From: Cyanobacteria bacterium K_DeepCast_35m_m2_155 | GTDB lineage: Bacteria > Cyanobacteriota > Cyanobacteriia > PCC-6307 > Cyanobiaceae | Direction of reading: 5' to 3' | Length of the DNA: 49,416 nucleotides | NCBI GenBank assembly: GCA_016882285.1 | Contig: VGQS01000003.1 | Span: 1 to 49,416, forward strand | In this document: positions 18,916-27,014 of the stretch, piece by piece | Layout: every line of letters begins with the position of its first letter | How positions within the stretch are numbered: position 1 is the stretch's first letter | Notes under the pieces: model-generated | What the model was told of the DNA's origin: nothing | What the model saw: only the letters and a program-made list of their open reading frames with translations | The model's database searches: none | Program-made: the position numbers and the translations under genes

Positions 18916-19425
18916 ATGAGCGATTCCCGGCCTGCTGCTGTGGCTGACTTTCCGCCGACCTGCATTGAAACGTTTTTGCGCTGCTGCGACGGCGAGTGGA
19001 TGAGCCTGCGCAGCCAGTTCAGCCTGGGCATCGCCAGCGATGACGACAGCTGGCACAGCAGCGAACGCGGCGAACTGCAGGTGCACTACATCGAAGCCCA
19101 GGACAACATTTCGCCGGGCGGCCTGCGCGTCAGCACCACGTGCGATGGCAACGTGCAGAGCCCGCGCAGCCTGCACTTTGCGGCCGACGGCAGCTTTGCC
19201 AGCGACGCTGATGGCAGCAGCCCAGAGGTGCAGGGCCGCTGGACCCTGTGGCCCGACGGCAGCCTGGAGCTGGTGAGCCAGGCAGGCGGAGCCGAACGGC
19301 ACGAGAAGATCTGGTTCACCAAGCCCAACCTCAGGTTGCGCTCGACGGTGGAGCACCGCGTCGACGGCAGCCCCGCTCGCGCCAGCTTCAGCTCCGAGAT
19401 TCGCCGCGTCAGCCGGCCCGCGTGA
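18916..19425 (+). CDS. CpcS/CpeS-type phycobiliprotein bilin lyase
   Basis: This family (a 10-stranded lipocalin-like barrel) attaches phycobilins to a cysteine of phycobiliproteins, typically Cys82 of beta subunits or of allophycocyanin. Family features: IETFLRCCDGEWMSLRSQF near residue 17, a middle strand set with ERGELQVHYIE, and WFTKPNLRLRSTVE near 138-151. At 169 residues the length is normal. The substrate (CpcS, CpeS or CpeU type) cannot be assigned from the sequence alone. The TGA overlaps the trmD ATG (TGATG), so the two are coupled. Its presence supports a phycobilisome-bearing cyanobacterium. Confidence 0.88.
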   Translation: MSDSRPAAVADFPPTCIETFLRCCDGEWMSLRSQFSLGIASDDDSWHSSERGELQVHYIEAQDNISPGGLRVSTTCDGNVQSPRSLHFAADGSFASDADGSSPEVQGRWTLWPDGSLELVSQAGGAERHEKIWFTKPNLRLRSTVEHRVDGSPARASFSSEIRRVSRPA

Positions 19426-20120
19426 TGCGCCTCGATGTGGTGAGCCTGGCCCCCGAGGCCATCGCCCCACTGCTGCAGCTGGGGGTGATCGGCCGGGCCT
19501 TTGACGCGGGCATCGCCAGCCTGCACACCCACAACCCCCGCGATCACGCCAACGACAAGTACCGCAAGGTCGACGACGTGCCCTATGGCGGCGGGGCGGG
19601 CATGGTGCTCAAACCCGAGCCCGTGTTTGCGGCCTTCGAGGCGATTCCGGTGCTGCCGCAGCGGCGGGTGCTGCTGATGAGCCCCCAGGGCAAAGTGCTC
19701 GAGCAGGCTGACCTGCGCCGCTGGGCCACGGGCTATGAGCAGCTGGTGCTGCTCTGCGGGCACTACGAAGGCTTTGATGAGCGCATTCGCAGCCTGGCTG
19801 ATGAAGAGGTGTCCCTAGGCGACTTTGTGCTGACCGGTGGCGAGCTACCCGCCGCGGTCATCGTCAACGGCGTGGTGCGGCTGCTGCCAGGCACCGTGGG
19901 CACCGCCAGCTGCTTAGAAGACGAAAGCCACAGCGCTGGGTTGCTGGAGCATCCCCACTACACCCGCCCGGCCGAGTTCAGGGGCATGGCCGTACCCGAG
20001 GTGCTGCGCAGCGGCGACCATGGCGCCATCGCCCGCTGGCGCGCCGAGCAACAGCAGCAGCGCACCCAGCAGCGCCGGCCCGATCTCTACGCGCGCTGGC
20101 AGGCGCAGCAGCAGCAGTAA
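19425..20120 (+). CDS. trmD: tRNA (guanine-N1)-methyltransferase
   Basis: TrmD methylates G37 next to the anticodon with S-adenosylmethionine, preventing +1 frameshifts. The trefoil-knot SAM site is visible as PYGGGAGMVLKPEP, then GHYEGFDERI and LGDFVLTGGE. The ATG is the one overlapping the upstream stop (TGATG) and gives MRLDVVSLAPE, the family N-terminus. The 231-residue protein ends in a Gln/Arg-rich tail (RWRAEQQQQRTQQRR). ispF begins 45 bases later. Confidence 0.96.
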   Translation: MRLDVVSLAPEAIAPLLQLGVIGRAFDAGIASLHTHNPRDHANDKYRKVDDVPYGGGAGMVLKPEPVFAAFEAIPVLPQRRVLLMSPQGKVLEQADLRRWATGYEQLVLLCGHYEGFDERIRSLADEEVSLGDFVLTGGELPAAVIVNGVVRLLPGTVGTASCLEDESHSAGLLEHPHYTRPAEFRGMAVPEVLRSGDHGAIARWRAEQQQQRTQQRRPDLYARWQAQQQQ

Positions 20121-20165
20121 CGCGCCTTCCTAGGGTCGTGGAACAACCTGATCCCTCTGCGCCCT

Positions 20166-20651
20166 ATGCAGCTGCGCGTTGGCAACGGCTACGACATTCA
20201 CCGGCTGGTGCCGGGCCGGCCGTTGATCCTGGGCGGCCAGCGGCTGGAGCACCCGGCTGGGCTGGGGCTCGATGGCCACAGCGATGCCGACGTGCTGGTG
20301 CACGCGGTCATGGATGCGCTGCTGGGGGCCCTGGCGATGGGTGACATCGGCAAGTACTTCCCGCCCGACGACCCCACATGGAAAGGGGCCAACAGTCTGG
20401 TGCTGCTCGAGCAGGTCAACGCGCTGGTGGCCGGGCGCGGCTGGCGTGTGGTCAACATCGACAGCGTGATCGTCGCCGAGCGGCCCAAGCTCAAGCCCCA
20501 CATCGGCGCCATGGCCGCCGCCATCGCCGCGCGCCTGGGGGTTGAGCCCGAGCAGGTGGGCGTCAAGGCCACCACCAACGAACAACTGGGCGCCGAAGGC
20601 CGCGAAGAGGGCATCAGCTGCCACGCCGTGGCCCTGCTGCAGAGCCCATGA
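20166..20651 (+). CDS. ispF: 2-C-methyl-D-erythritol 2,4-cyclodiphosphate synthase
   Basis: IspF makes the cyclic diphosphate intermediate of the MEP isoprenoid pathway, which feeds carotenoid, phytol and quinone synthesis. The metal-binding D-x-H is in GNGYDIHRL at the N-terminus, and the remaining ligand and active-site block is [20 protein letters not shown]. The C-terminal [17 protein letters not shown] is the family signature. Length 161 is normal. The stop overlaps the following TIGR03792 gene by 4 bases (ATGA). Confidence 0.97.
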   Translation: MQLRVGNGYDIHRLVPGRPLILGGQRLEHPAGLGLDGHSDADVLVHAVMDALLGALAMGDIGKYFPPDDPTWKGANSLVLLEQVNALVAGRGWRVVNIDSVIVAERPKLKPHIGAMAAAIAARLGVEPEQVGVKATTNEQLGAEGREEGISCHAVALLQSP

Positions 20652-21109
20652 GCACAGCGCGGCGCCTGCTGGCCGTACTGCGCACTGCGCTGGCCGGTGC
20701 GCTGGTGCTGATCGCCCTGGCCGCTGCGCTGGTGCTGGTGCCGCAGCCAGGTGCCTGGGCGGCCAGCCCTAAAGCGATCAGCCCTGAATTTGATGTGGCC
20801 GTGGTGGAGCACATCAAGCTCAAGGTGCCAGAAGAGGCACGCCAGGCCTGGCTCGAGGCCGAGCGCCAGAGCTGGGAGCCCTGGCTGCTGCAACAGGATG
20901 GCTTTCTGGGGCGCGAGTTGCTGTGGGACAGCAGCTCAGAAGAGGGCACCCTGCTGATTCGCTGGGCCAGCCGCGAGCAGTGGAAAGCGATCCCCGAGGC
21001 CGAGATCGAGGCGGTCCAGGAGCGCTTCGAGCAGCTGGCCAAGGTCGCCACCGGCAGCGCTGACAACCCGTTTCCGGTGGTCTTTGAAGGCGAACTGCTG
21101 CCGCCATGA
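20648..21109 (+). CDS. TIGR03792-family exported protein
   Basis: A 153-residue protein with an N-terminal hydrophobic segment (about 12-33, [18 protein letters not shown]) and a likely cleavage site after GAWA, so it is exported or membrane-anchored. The mature part ([35 protein letters not shown]) fits the cyanobacterial TIGR03792 family, which has a dimeric alpha/beta-barrel (antibiotic monooxygenase-like) appearance. No reaction is known. ATG overlaps the ispF stop, and its own stop overlaps larB, so ispF, this gene and larB are translationally coupled. Confidence 0.78.
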   Translation: MSTARRLLAVLRTALAGALVLIALAAALVLVPQPGAWAASPKAISPEFDVAVVEHIKLKVPEEARQAWLEAERQSWEPWLLQQDGFLGRELLWDSSSEEGTLLIRWASREQWKAIPEAEIEAVQERFEQLAKVATGSADNPFPVVFEGELLPP

Positions 21110-21804
21110 CCAGCGACCACCAGCTTGATCTGGGGCGCCGCGGCCGCCTCGGCATGGTCGAGGCGATCTGGGGCGAGCACAAGAGTGCCGACCAGCTGGC
21201 GCGCATCATCAGCACCCTGCATGGCCAGGGTGAACTGGCGCTGGCCACCCGCGTCAACGCCGAGAAGGCGGCTGCAACCTTGAGCCAGCTGGAAGGCAGC
21301 GGCAGCGTTGAAGTGCGCTACGACGCGCAGGCCTATTGCCTGCACACAGCCGTGCTGCCCGCCCCAGATCCGGCACTGGGCACGGTCACGATTGTGAGCG
21401 GCGGCAGCAGTGATCTGTGCGTGGCGCGCGAAGCCCAGCTGGCGCTGCAGTGCCACAGGATCAGCAGCGAGCTGGTGCTCGACGTGGGCGTGGCGGGCCT
21501 GCACCGGCTGCTCGATCGCCTCGAGCAGCTGCGCGGCGCGTCGGTGCTGATCGCCTGCGCCGGCATGGAGGGCGCCCTGCCCACGGTGCTGGCGGGCTTG
21601 CTGCCCCAACCGATCATCGGCGTGCCCGTCTCGGTGGGCTACGGGGTGAGCGCAGGTGGGCAGGCCGCGCTCAGCGGCATGCTGGCGAGCTGCGCGCCGG
21701 GCCTGAGCGTGGTCAACATCGACAACGGCTATGGCGCGGCGATGGCGGCGCTGCGCATCCTCAACAGTGGCCTTAACAGTGGGGCGGGCGTAGAGGGCCC
21801 TTGA
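21106..21804 (+). CDS. larB: LarB-type AIR-carboxylase-like protein
   Basis: LarB carboxylates and hydrolyses nicotinic acid adenine dinucleotide to give the precursor of the nickel-pincer nucleotide cofactor of lactate racemase. The 232-residue product shows the family blocks LDLGRRGRLGMVEAIWGEHK, VTIVSGGSSDLCVAREA, ACAGMEGALPTVLAGL and SVGYGVSAGGQAAL. No larC, larE or larA occurs in the window, so the gene may serve another carboxylation or the partners lie elsewhere; larB alone is frequent in cyanobacteria in my recollection. Coupled by ATGA overlap to the TIGR03792 gene. Its 3' end overlaps a possible small minus-strand gene. Confidence 0.87.
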   Translation: MTSDHQLDLGRRGRLGMVEAIWGEHKSADQLARIISTLHGQGELALATRVNAEKAAATLSQLEGSGSVEVRYDAQAYCLHTAVLPAPDPALGTVTIVSGGSSDLCVAREAQLALQCHRISSELVLDVGVAGLHRLLDRLEQLRGASVLIACAGMEGALPTVLAGLLPQPIIGVPVSVGYGVSAGGQAALSGMLASCAPGLSVVNIDNGYGAAMAALRILNSGLNSGAGVEGP

Positions 21805-21934
21805 CGGGCTGCTCCAGCTCGAGCAGCTGCTGCAGCCACAGCTGCATCGAACGCGGCATCAGCCCCTGCTCGTAACGCTCGATCGCCCGCTGCAGCACTG
21901 GTGTGTTGACCCAACTGAGCGAGCGAGGTGCCAT
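21773..21934 (-). CDS. Possible 53-residue protein antisense to the larB end
   Basis: Reading down from an ATG at 21934 gives a 53-residue protein beginning MAPRSLSWVNTPVLQRAIER and ending KGPLRPPHC, with a clean amphipathic helix (SMQLWLQQLLELEQP). Its stop lies 32 bases inside the larB 3' end. It is basic and aromatic in a gene-like way and fills an otherwise empty 250-base gap upstream of the DUF1517 gene's stop. I do not recognise a family. A chance frame cannot be excluded. Confidence 0.42.
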   Translation of the reverse strand: MAPRSLSWVNTPVLQRAIERYEQGLMPRSMQLWLQQLLELEQPVKGPLRPPHC

Positions 21935-22052
21935 CGCGACCGATGCCAGAGAACGCCAGTGTGGAGAGCCTCAACAGGCGCTGCAAGGGGGCGCAGAGCG
22001 GTCTCTGCTGAGTCTCCTGAGAAGCCCAGCAGGCATCACTGTTGGCAAGCCT

Positions 22053-23051
22053 TCAGAGATGCTGAAGCTGGGGGTAGGCGGTGAGCAGCTCTGCGGTGCT
22101 GAGCACCTCGCCAGCCCCTTCGGGCTGCCAGATCACCTCAAGGGCGATCAGCGCATCCGTGCCGATAGCGCCCAGCTGCTGCAGGGCTGTGCGCAACTGC
22201 TCACCGCTGCCGGCTCCCGGCAAGCGCAGGCGGCGGCGGCTGGCTACCAGCAGGGTCACCGCGATGAAATCGCTGGTGGCGTCGCTCTCGCCTGCGGCCA
22301 CGGCAGCGTCGCTGCGGCGGGTGCCGGCCACGTTGCTGGTGACCTCGCGCTCGAGCTTGCTGCGCTCGGCCATCGAGAGGCGGTTGAAGGTCGACTCGGC
22401 GCTGGCAAAGGGGACCTCTCCCTCTTCGCTGCTGGCATAGACCCACAGATCGGGGTGGCGCAACAGCGCCAGGGTGGTCTCCTGCAGCACCTGCTGCAGA
22501 CCCGCTGGGCTGCTGGTATCGGCCGCGCCGGCCAGGCGCCGCAGATCGCTCTGCAGCTCGCGCGCCGAAGCAAGCAGACCCACCTGAATCTGGGCGATGG
22601 TCACCGGTCCATCGGCAGGGGCGCCGTAGGCCAGATCGCCGCCGCGCATGCCGGCGGGCAGGGCACCACCGCCACCGCCCCGCAGGGCATTGGCGATGAC
22701 ACCAACGACCGCCATCAAGATCAAAAAGCCGAACAGCCCGCCGCCGCCAAAGCCAAAGATCGGAATCAGAAACGGAAAGCCGATTCCGCCACCGCCGTAA
22801 CTGCCTCCATAGCCCCCTCCGTAACCACCGCGGTAGCTGCCACCGCCGTAACTGCGGGGCATCGACGGGGCTGCACGAAAACTGCCGCCACCGATGCGGC
22901 CGCCGCTGGCGGCCAGCGCCGGAGCCGGGGCCGCCGCCAGCAGCACCGCCAGCATCAGCGGCATCGCCACACAGGCGAGCAGCCGCCGCGGCCAGGGGCG
23001 ATTCACGGCTGCTGCAGGGTGCTTCGCGCCCACGATCGGCTGCTGCATCAA
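22053..23051 (-). CDS. DUF1517-family membrane protein
   Basis: A 332-residue protein of the DUF1517 family found in cyanobacteria and plastids. It has a signal-like hydrophobic N-terminus (about 23-48, ending APALA), a Gly/Tyr/Ser-rich low-complexity stretch (about 50-90), a membrane segment at about 90-120 (GFPFLIPIFGFGGGG onward), and a soluble C-terminal domain with VTIAQIQVGLLASAREL and DLWVYASSEEGEVPFA. The function is unknown to me. A start at the second Met is equally possible. It lies 9 bases after thiS on the same strand, so it may be the last gene of a thiE-thiS-DUF1517 unit. Confidence 0.85.
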   Translation of the reverse strand: MMQQPIVGAKHPAAAVNRPWPRRLLACVAMPLMLAVLLAAAPAPALAASGGRIGGGSFRAAPSMPRSYGGGSYRGGYGGGYGGSYGGGGIGFPFLIPIFGFGGGGLFGFLILMAVVGVIANALRGGGGGALPAGMRGGDLAYGAPADGPVTIAQIQVGLLASARELQSDLRRLAGAADTSSPAGLQQVLQETTLALLRHPDLWVYASSEEGEVPFASAESTFNRLSMAERSKLEREVTSNVAGTRRSDAAVAAGESDATSDFIAVTLLVASRRRLRLPGAGSGEQLRTALQQLGAIGTDALIALEVIWQPEGAGEVLSTAELLTAYPQLQHL

Positions 23052-23060
23052 GGCTGAAAT

Positions 23061-23306
23061 CTAGGAACCACCGCCCACGATGGTGACCACCTCGAGCACA
23101 TCGGATTCCACCACCAACTGATCGGCCCAGCTGCTGCGCGGCAGGATCACCCCGTTGAACTCGACCACGACCAGCTGGGGTTTGTAGCCCAGCGAGGCGA
23201 GCAGCTCAGGCAGGCAGAGACCTGCTTGGCAATGACGCTGTTCGCCATTGACGGTGATGCTGATCGATGGGGTCTGCTCGCTGGCCACGGCGGGTGGTTC
23301 TGCCAT
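23061..23306 (-). CDS. thiS: Sulfur carrier protein ThiS
   Basis: ThiS is a ubiquitin-like protein whose C-terminal glycine is adenylated and thiocarboxylated to donate sulfur to the thiazole ring of thiamine. Recognised by SITVNGEQRHCQ, LPELLASLGY, VVEFNGVILPRS and the end VVTIVGGGS. The 81-residue product has about 15 extra N-terminal residues, and its last residue is a serine after GGG instead of the usual terminal GG. If read correctly, it would need trimming or would use a different activation. Its ATG overlaps the thiE stop. Confidence 0.9.
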   Translation of the reverse strand: MAEPPAVASEQTPSISITVNGEQRHCQAGLCLPELLASLGYKPQLVVVEFNGVILPRSSWADQLVVESDVLEVVTIVGGGS

Positions 23307-24373
23307 CAGTGCGGCGTCCCCAGAGCTTGCAACAGCTCTGCGGCAGCGGCGGCAGGATCGGCGCTGGCGGTGATGGCCCGCACCACAGCCACGCGCGCGG
23401 CGCCGGCAGCGCGCACTGAGGCAACGGCGGCCGCATCGATCCCGCCAATCGCAAAAAACGGAATCGCACTGCTGGCAGCCGCCTGCCGCACGTAGTCGAG
23501 GCCCACCGGCTCACGGCCGGGCTTGGTGGGGGTGGCATGCACCGGCCCGACGCCCACGTAGTCGCACCCATCGGCGATGGCCTGCTGCAGCTGCGCAGGG
23601 GCGTGGGTGCTGCGGCCGATCAGGCGCTCGGGGCCCAGCAGCCGGCGCGCCAGCGCAGGCGGCAGATCGCCCTGGCCCAGGTGCACACCATCGGCTTCGG
23701 CCGCCAGGGCCAGATCGATGCGGTCATTGACGATGAACAGCGCCCCATGGCGGCTGCACAGCTGGCGCAGGGCGCGGGCCTGCTGCAGCCGCGTGGCGTC
23801 GTCGAGGCCGCTGTCGCTCTTGGCGCGGTACTGCAGCAAGCGCACGCCGCCGCGCAGGGCCGCCTCGGCCATGGCCTCAAGCCCTGCCATGGGCCCTGCG
23901 ATCAGATACAGGTGGCATTGCCCAAGCAATGCCCGGCGCGCATCGCCGCCTGAGGCGGCCAGGCGCACCGCCTGCAGCAGCTCGACCTCCAGGTCATAGA
24001 GCTGATAGCGAATCGCGGCAGCCTCGGTCGCCAACGCCGCGTTGTCACTGCGGCCAAATTCTTCGAGCACCCGCAGCGCCTCTGCCACGCGGGAGGCATT
24101 GGCGCCCACCACCTGCGAAGGGTCCTGCCGCTCGAGCTGGGCGGGGTGGCCCATGCCTGCGGCTGGATCACTGGCGGTGTGGCGCGCCAGCTTGTAGCGA
24201 TCGTCATGCAGCCGTCCCAGACGCTGGCGCATGTCCTTGCAGCGGGCCACCAGATCGGCCCGGTCGAGGGCAAAGCGAGCCCAATCCTCGAGCACCCGCA
24301 ACCCCTCGCGGGCGCGATCGAGGTTGGCATCCAGCAACCGTTCGATCTCAGAACTGCTAGGGGTAGGGGGCAT
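23306..24373 (-). CDS. thiE: Thiamine phosphate synthase with N-terminal ThiD2-like domain
   Basis: ThiE joins the thiazole and pyrimidine moieties to thiamine phosphate. Residues about 1-130 form the ThiD2-like domain typical of cyanobacterial enzymes (DANLDRAREGLRVLEDWAR, QDPSQVVGANASRVAEALR). Residues about 150-355 form the TIM-barrel synthase with LIAGP, LLQYRAKS, LFIVNDRIDLALAAEADGVH, LGQGDLP, IGRSTHAP, YVGVGPVHATPTKPG and FFAIGGI. The start MPPTPSSSEIERLL is chosen over an ATG 10 codons upstream because it leaves room for the divergent small gene at 24394. The stop overlaps thiS (ATGA). Confidence 0.94.
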   Translation of the reverse strand: MPPTPSSSEIERLLDANLDRAREGLRVLEDWARFALDRADLVARCKDMRQRLGRLHDDRYKLARHTASDPAAGMGHPAQLERQDPSQVVGANASRVAEALRVLEEFGRSDNAALATEAAAIRYQLYDLEVELLQAVRLAASGGDARRALLGQCHLYLIAGPMAGLEAMAEAALRGGVRLLQYRAKSDSGLDDATRLQQARALRQLCSRHGALFIVNDRIDLALAAEADGVHLGQGDLPPALARRLLGPERLIGRSTHAPAQLQQAIADGCDYVGVGPVHATPTKPGREPVGLDYVRQAAASSAIPFFAIGGIDAAAVASVRAAGAARVAVVRAITASADPAAAAAELLQALGTPH

Positions 24374-24393
24374 GGCGATGAGTGCAGGCGGCA

Positions 24394-24513
24394 ATGGCTC
24401 CAATCAGCCCCGACAGCGACAACCCGATGCTGGTGCTTGTTTCAGGGATTCTGCTGCTTGGCGGCATTGCCGCCTTCATCAGCTGGGGGCTGAGCAACGC
24501 CTACCCCGGTTAG
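24394..24513 (+). CDS. 39-residue single-pass membrane protein
   Basis: A short gene running divergent from thiE and convergent with ribF. The product begins MAPISPDSDNPM, has one hydrophobic helix of about 20 residues (LVLVSGILLLGGIAAFISWG), and ends LSNAYPG. An AGGCGG sits just before the ATG. The size and shape are those of the low-mass subunits of photosystems, cytochrome b6f or NDH-1, but I cannot match it to PsbX, PsbY, PetN, PsaI, PsaM or similar, so no name is given. Its last 72 bases overlap the 3' end of ribF. Confidence 0.62.
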   Translation: MAPISPDSDNPMLVLVSGILLLGGIAAFISWGLSNAYPG

Positions 24514-25425
24514 GGCCCGGGCCTGCTGGGCATCGCGACCGATCTGGGCCTTGAGCGCCGCGAGCCCATCGAAACGTTGCTGCTGACGCAACAGGGCCAG
24601 CGGTTCAATGCTGAGCTCGGTACCAAGCAGCTCAAGCTGCCGGTCCAGCAGATGCACCTCGACCGCTGATGGTGCCGCTGGATCAATCGTGGGCTGCGGA
24701 CCCAGATTCATCACCGCAGCCATCGCCTCAGACTGCCCAGGGAGCCAGGCGCGGGCGGCATAGACCCCCTCGCGCGGCAAGAATTTGCGGCCGTCAACCT
24801 GCAGGTTGGCGGTGGGCCAGCCCAGCTCCCGACCGAGGCCGCGGCCGCTGACCACCCGCCCTTGAAAGCGGTAAGGCCGCTGCAACAGCGCCGCCGCCTG
24901 TTGGAGCTCGCCCGCGGCGAGGGCCTCGCGGATGCGGCTGCTGCTGTGGCGGCCGCCCGCGTCGCAGAGGGTGGGCACGACCTGCACCGCAATGCCCATG
25001 GCGGCTGAGAGCCGCTGCAGATCGCCGGCTGAACCCGAGCGCCCGGCACCAAAGCGAAAGTTCTCACCCACAGCGATGAAGCCAGCCCCCAGCTGATCCA
25101 CCAGCACCTGCTCGACAAAAGCCTCGGGGCTCAGTGCCGCCAGCACCTGATCAAAGGGCACCAGCACCAGCTGGGCGATGCCCAGGGGCTCAAGCAGCAG
25201 CAGCTTTTCGGCGGGCAAATCGAGCCGCAGACGCGGCTCGCCGTAGAGCACCTCGCGCGGATGCGGCCAGAAGCTCACCACCGACGGCACCAGCTGCGGA
25301 TCGGCAGCAGCAGCCGCTGTCACCGCAGCGATCACCTGGCGATGGCCCTGGTGCAAGCCATCAAAACTGCCAAGCGCCAGGGCCGCGGGCCGTGCAGCTT
25401 CAGCAGGGGTTCGCAGCGGAATCAC
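24442..25425 (-). CDS. ribF: Bifunctional riboflavin kinase / FAD synthetase
   Basis: RibF phosphorylates riboflavin to FMN and adenylates FMN to FAD. The N-terminal nucleotidyltransferase domain has ALGSFDGLHQGHRQVI and SFWPHPREVL, then VGENFRFGAGRSG. The C-terminal kinase domain has GRVVSGRGLGRELGWPTANL and GVYAARAWL. The last 25 or so residues (AQPPADEGGNAAKQQNP) are not family-conserved and overlap the small membrane-protein gene on the other strand. 327 residues is slightly long because of that tail. ribD of the same pathway is at 35.4 kb. Confidence 0.95.
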   Translation of the reverse strand: MIPLRTPAEAARPAALALGSFDGLHQGHRQVIAAVTAAAAADPQLVPSVVSFWPHPREVLYGEPRLRLDLPAEKLLLLEPLGIAQLVLVPFDQVLAALSPEAFVEQVLVDQLGAGFIAVGENFRFGAGRSGSAGDLQRLSAAMGIAVQVVPTLCDAGGRHSSSRIREALAAGELQQAAALLQRPYRFQGRVVSGRGLGRELGWPTANLQVDGRKFLPREGVYAARAWLPGQSEAMAAVMNLGPQPTIDPAAPSAVEVHLLDRQLELLGTELSIEPLALLRQQQRFDGLAALKAQIGRDAQQARALTGVGVAQPPADEGGNAAKQQNP

Positions 25426-25535
25426 CTCAGATCAGTGCAGCAGCAACGCAACAGAACCCAACGCTGAGGCGGGACGAAGCGATCCTCCCATGGCAACTTT
25501 GGGACACCCCGCGGGCGGCAAGCCCCATCCCTGCC

Positions 25536-26117
25536 ATGGCCGACCGACTCGACCTGCAGCTGATCTCGGCCGCCTTGCGCCGCATGGGCTGGGTGCGGTT
25601 CTGGGCCCAGGTGGTGCTGGGGGTGGTCGTGGTGGGGGTGCAGCTGTTCAACAACATTGGTGGGCGACTGGCCGCCAACTCGTCGCGGGCCCTGGGCCTC
25701 GGTCCTGGAATTTCGCTGACCACGCTCGCCTTTCTGGTGCTGCTGTGGTGCATCTGGCACAGCTGGAATGTGGTGCGCTACGGCCGCGCCCTCAACTCGA
25801 CAGCGCGCCCCAGCAAGGGTGAAACCGCCCAGATGCTCAAGCGCGGTCTGCTGGCCGATCTGGTGGGGGTGACCCTGGCCGTTGTGGGGTATCAGTCACT
25901 GGCGGGCAGCCTGTTCGTGCAAGCCTCCCAGCAGGTGCCGGGCTTTTTCGGCGCGCAGATTCAGGCTGCGCCAGGGGCCGGCGGCCGCGTGATCGGCCTG
26001 CCGATCACCTCGATCGAAATGCTCTCGGTGCTGGGCAACACCCAGGTGCTGTTCGCCCACCTGATCGGGCTGTGGATCAGCCTGTGGCTGCTGCAACGCA
26101 TCTACCGCGCCAGCTGA
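25536..26117 (+). CDS. DUF3611-family membrane protein
   Basis: A 193-residue polytopic membrane protein. Four hydrophobic segments are visible (about 23-42, 58-80, 108-130 and 165-188). The N-terminal [20 protein letters not shown] and the charged loop [20 protein letters not shown] support DUF3611, a family of cyanobacteria and plastids without known function. The ATG at 25536 is the start; the open frame upstream overlaps ribF. Its last 16 bases overlap the end of surE, so the two genes converge tail to tail. Confidence 0.82.
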   Translation: MADRLDLQLISAALRRMGWVRFWAQVVLGVVVVGVQLFNNIGGRLAANSSRALGLGPGISLTTLAFLVLLWCIWHSWNVVRYGRALNSTARPSKGETAQMLKRGLLADLVGVTLAVVGYQSLAGSLFVQASQQVPGFFGAQIQAAPGAGGRVIGLPITSIEMLSVLGNTQVLFAHLIGLWISLWLLQRIYRAS

Positions 26118-26902
26118 GGCAATGGCGGCAACGCGGCCGCCTCACCCCGCCAGAACAGCTCGGGCTGCAGCGGTGTCAACGAGACACCGCCAGCGGCCAC
26201 ATGGGCCACATCGACGGGCCAGTCGGCAGGGCCTGCGACCTGAGCCTCCAGGTCATTGGCCACCTCGCCGGCCAGCCAGAAATAGGTGCGCCCGCGCGGA
26301 TCGACCCGCTCCACAAACTGATCGGTGTAGCGGCGCACCGCCTTGCGGCACCAGCGCAGAGCGCCGATCTGCGGGGCTGGCAACGGGGGCACGTTGAGGT
26401 TCAGCAAGGTGTTGAGCGGCCAACCCTGCTGCAGCATCTGCTCGGCGACATCGAGGGCGATCGCCGCCGCCGGTTCGAACTGGCGCCACTGAAAGTCGGC
26501 GCTGCTGACCGCCAGGGCCGGCAGCCCCTCGATCGTGCCCTCCATGGCGGCACTGACCGTGCCCGAATACAGGGTGTCGGTCCCCAGGTTCGGGCCGTGG
26601 TTGATGCCCGACAGCACCAGATCAGGCCACTCATCAAGCAGGGCAAACAGGGCCAACTTGACGCAGTCGCTGGGGGTGCCGCTGCAGGCCCAGGCGCGCA
26701 CACCCGGTGCAAACAATTCATCGGCACGCTCGGCCCGCAGGGGGGTCTGCAGCGTCAGCCCGTGGCCGGTGGCCGAGCGCTCCTGATCGGGGCAGACCAC
26801 ACTCACCTGGTGTCCCCGCGCGAGCGCCTCTGCCGCCAGGGTGCGAATGCCGCCGGCAAAGACCCCATCGTCGTTGCTGATCAGGATCTTGAGCGGAGGC
26901 AT
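26102..26902 (-). CDS. surE: 5'/3'-nucleotidase SurE
   Basis: SurE is a metal-dependent phosphatase acting on nucleoside monophosphates and linked to stationary-phase survival. The metal-binding ISNDDG is at the N-terminus, then [11 protein letters not shown] and [25 protein letters not shown]. The start at [13 protein letters not shown] matches the family; an ATG five codons upstream is possible. 266 residues is normal. It is divergent from pheS and convergent with the DUF3611 gene. Confidence 0.96.
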   Translation of the reverse strand: MPPLKILISNDDGVFAGGIRTLAAEALARGHQVSVVCPDQERSATGHGLTLQTPLRAERADELFAPGVRAWACSGTPSDCVKLALFALLDEWPDLVLSGINHGPNLGTDTLYSGTVSAAMEGTIEGLPALAVSSADFQWRQFEPAAAIALDVAEQMLQQGWPLNTLLNLNVPPLPAPQIGALRWCRKAVRRYTDQFVERVDPRGRTYFWLAGEVANDLEAQVAGPADWPVDVAHVAAGGVSLTPLQPELFWRGEAAALPPLPQLAR

Positions 26903-27014
26903 CAAGGGCGGATCCAATGCACTGCAGGCTAAGGAGCGAAGCGGCTGGCGCCTGCGGTTTCAGGGGCAGAAGGTGCTGCTGCCTACAGTCGGCCGATTGA
27001 ACAGCGGCTTGCCC

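Noticed and set aside
21903-23057. Plus-strand open frame opposite the DUF1517 gene
   Set aside because: Gln/Ala/Gly-rich antisense shadow of a low-complexity gene.
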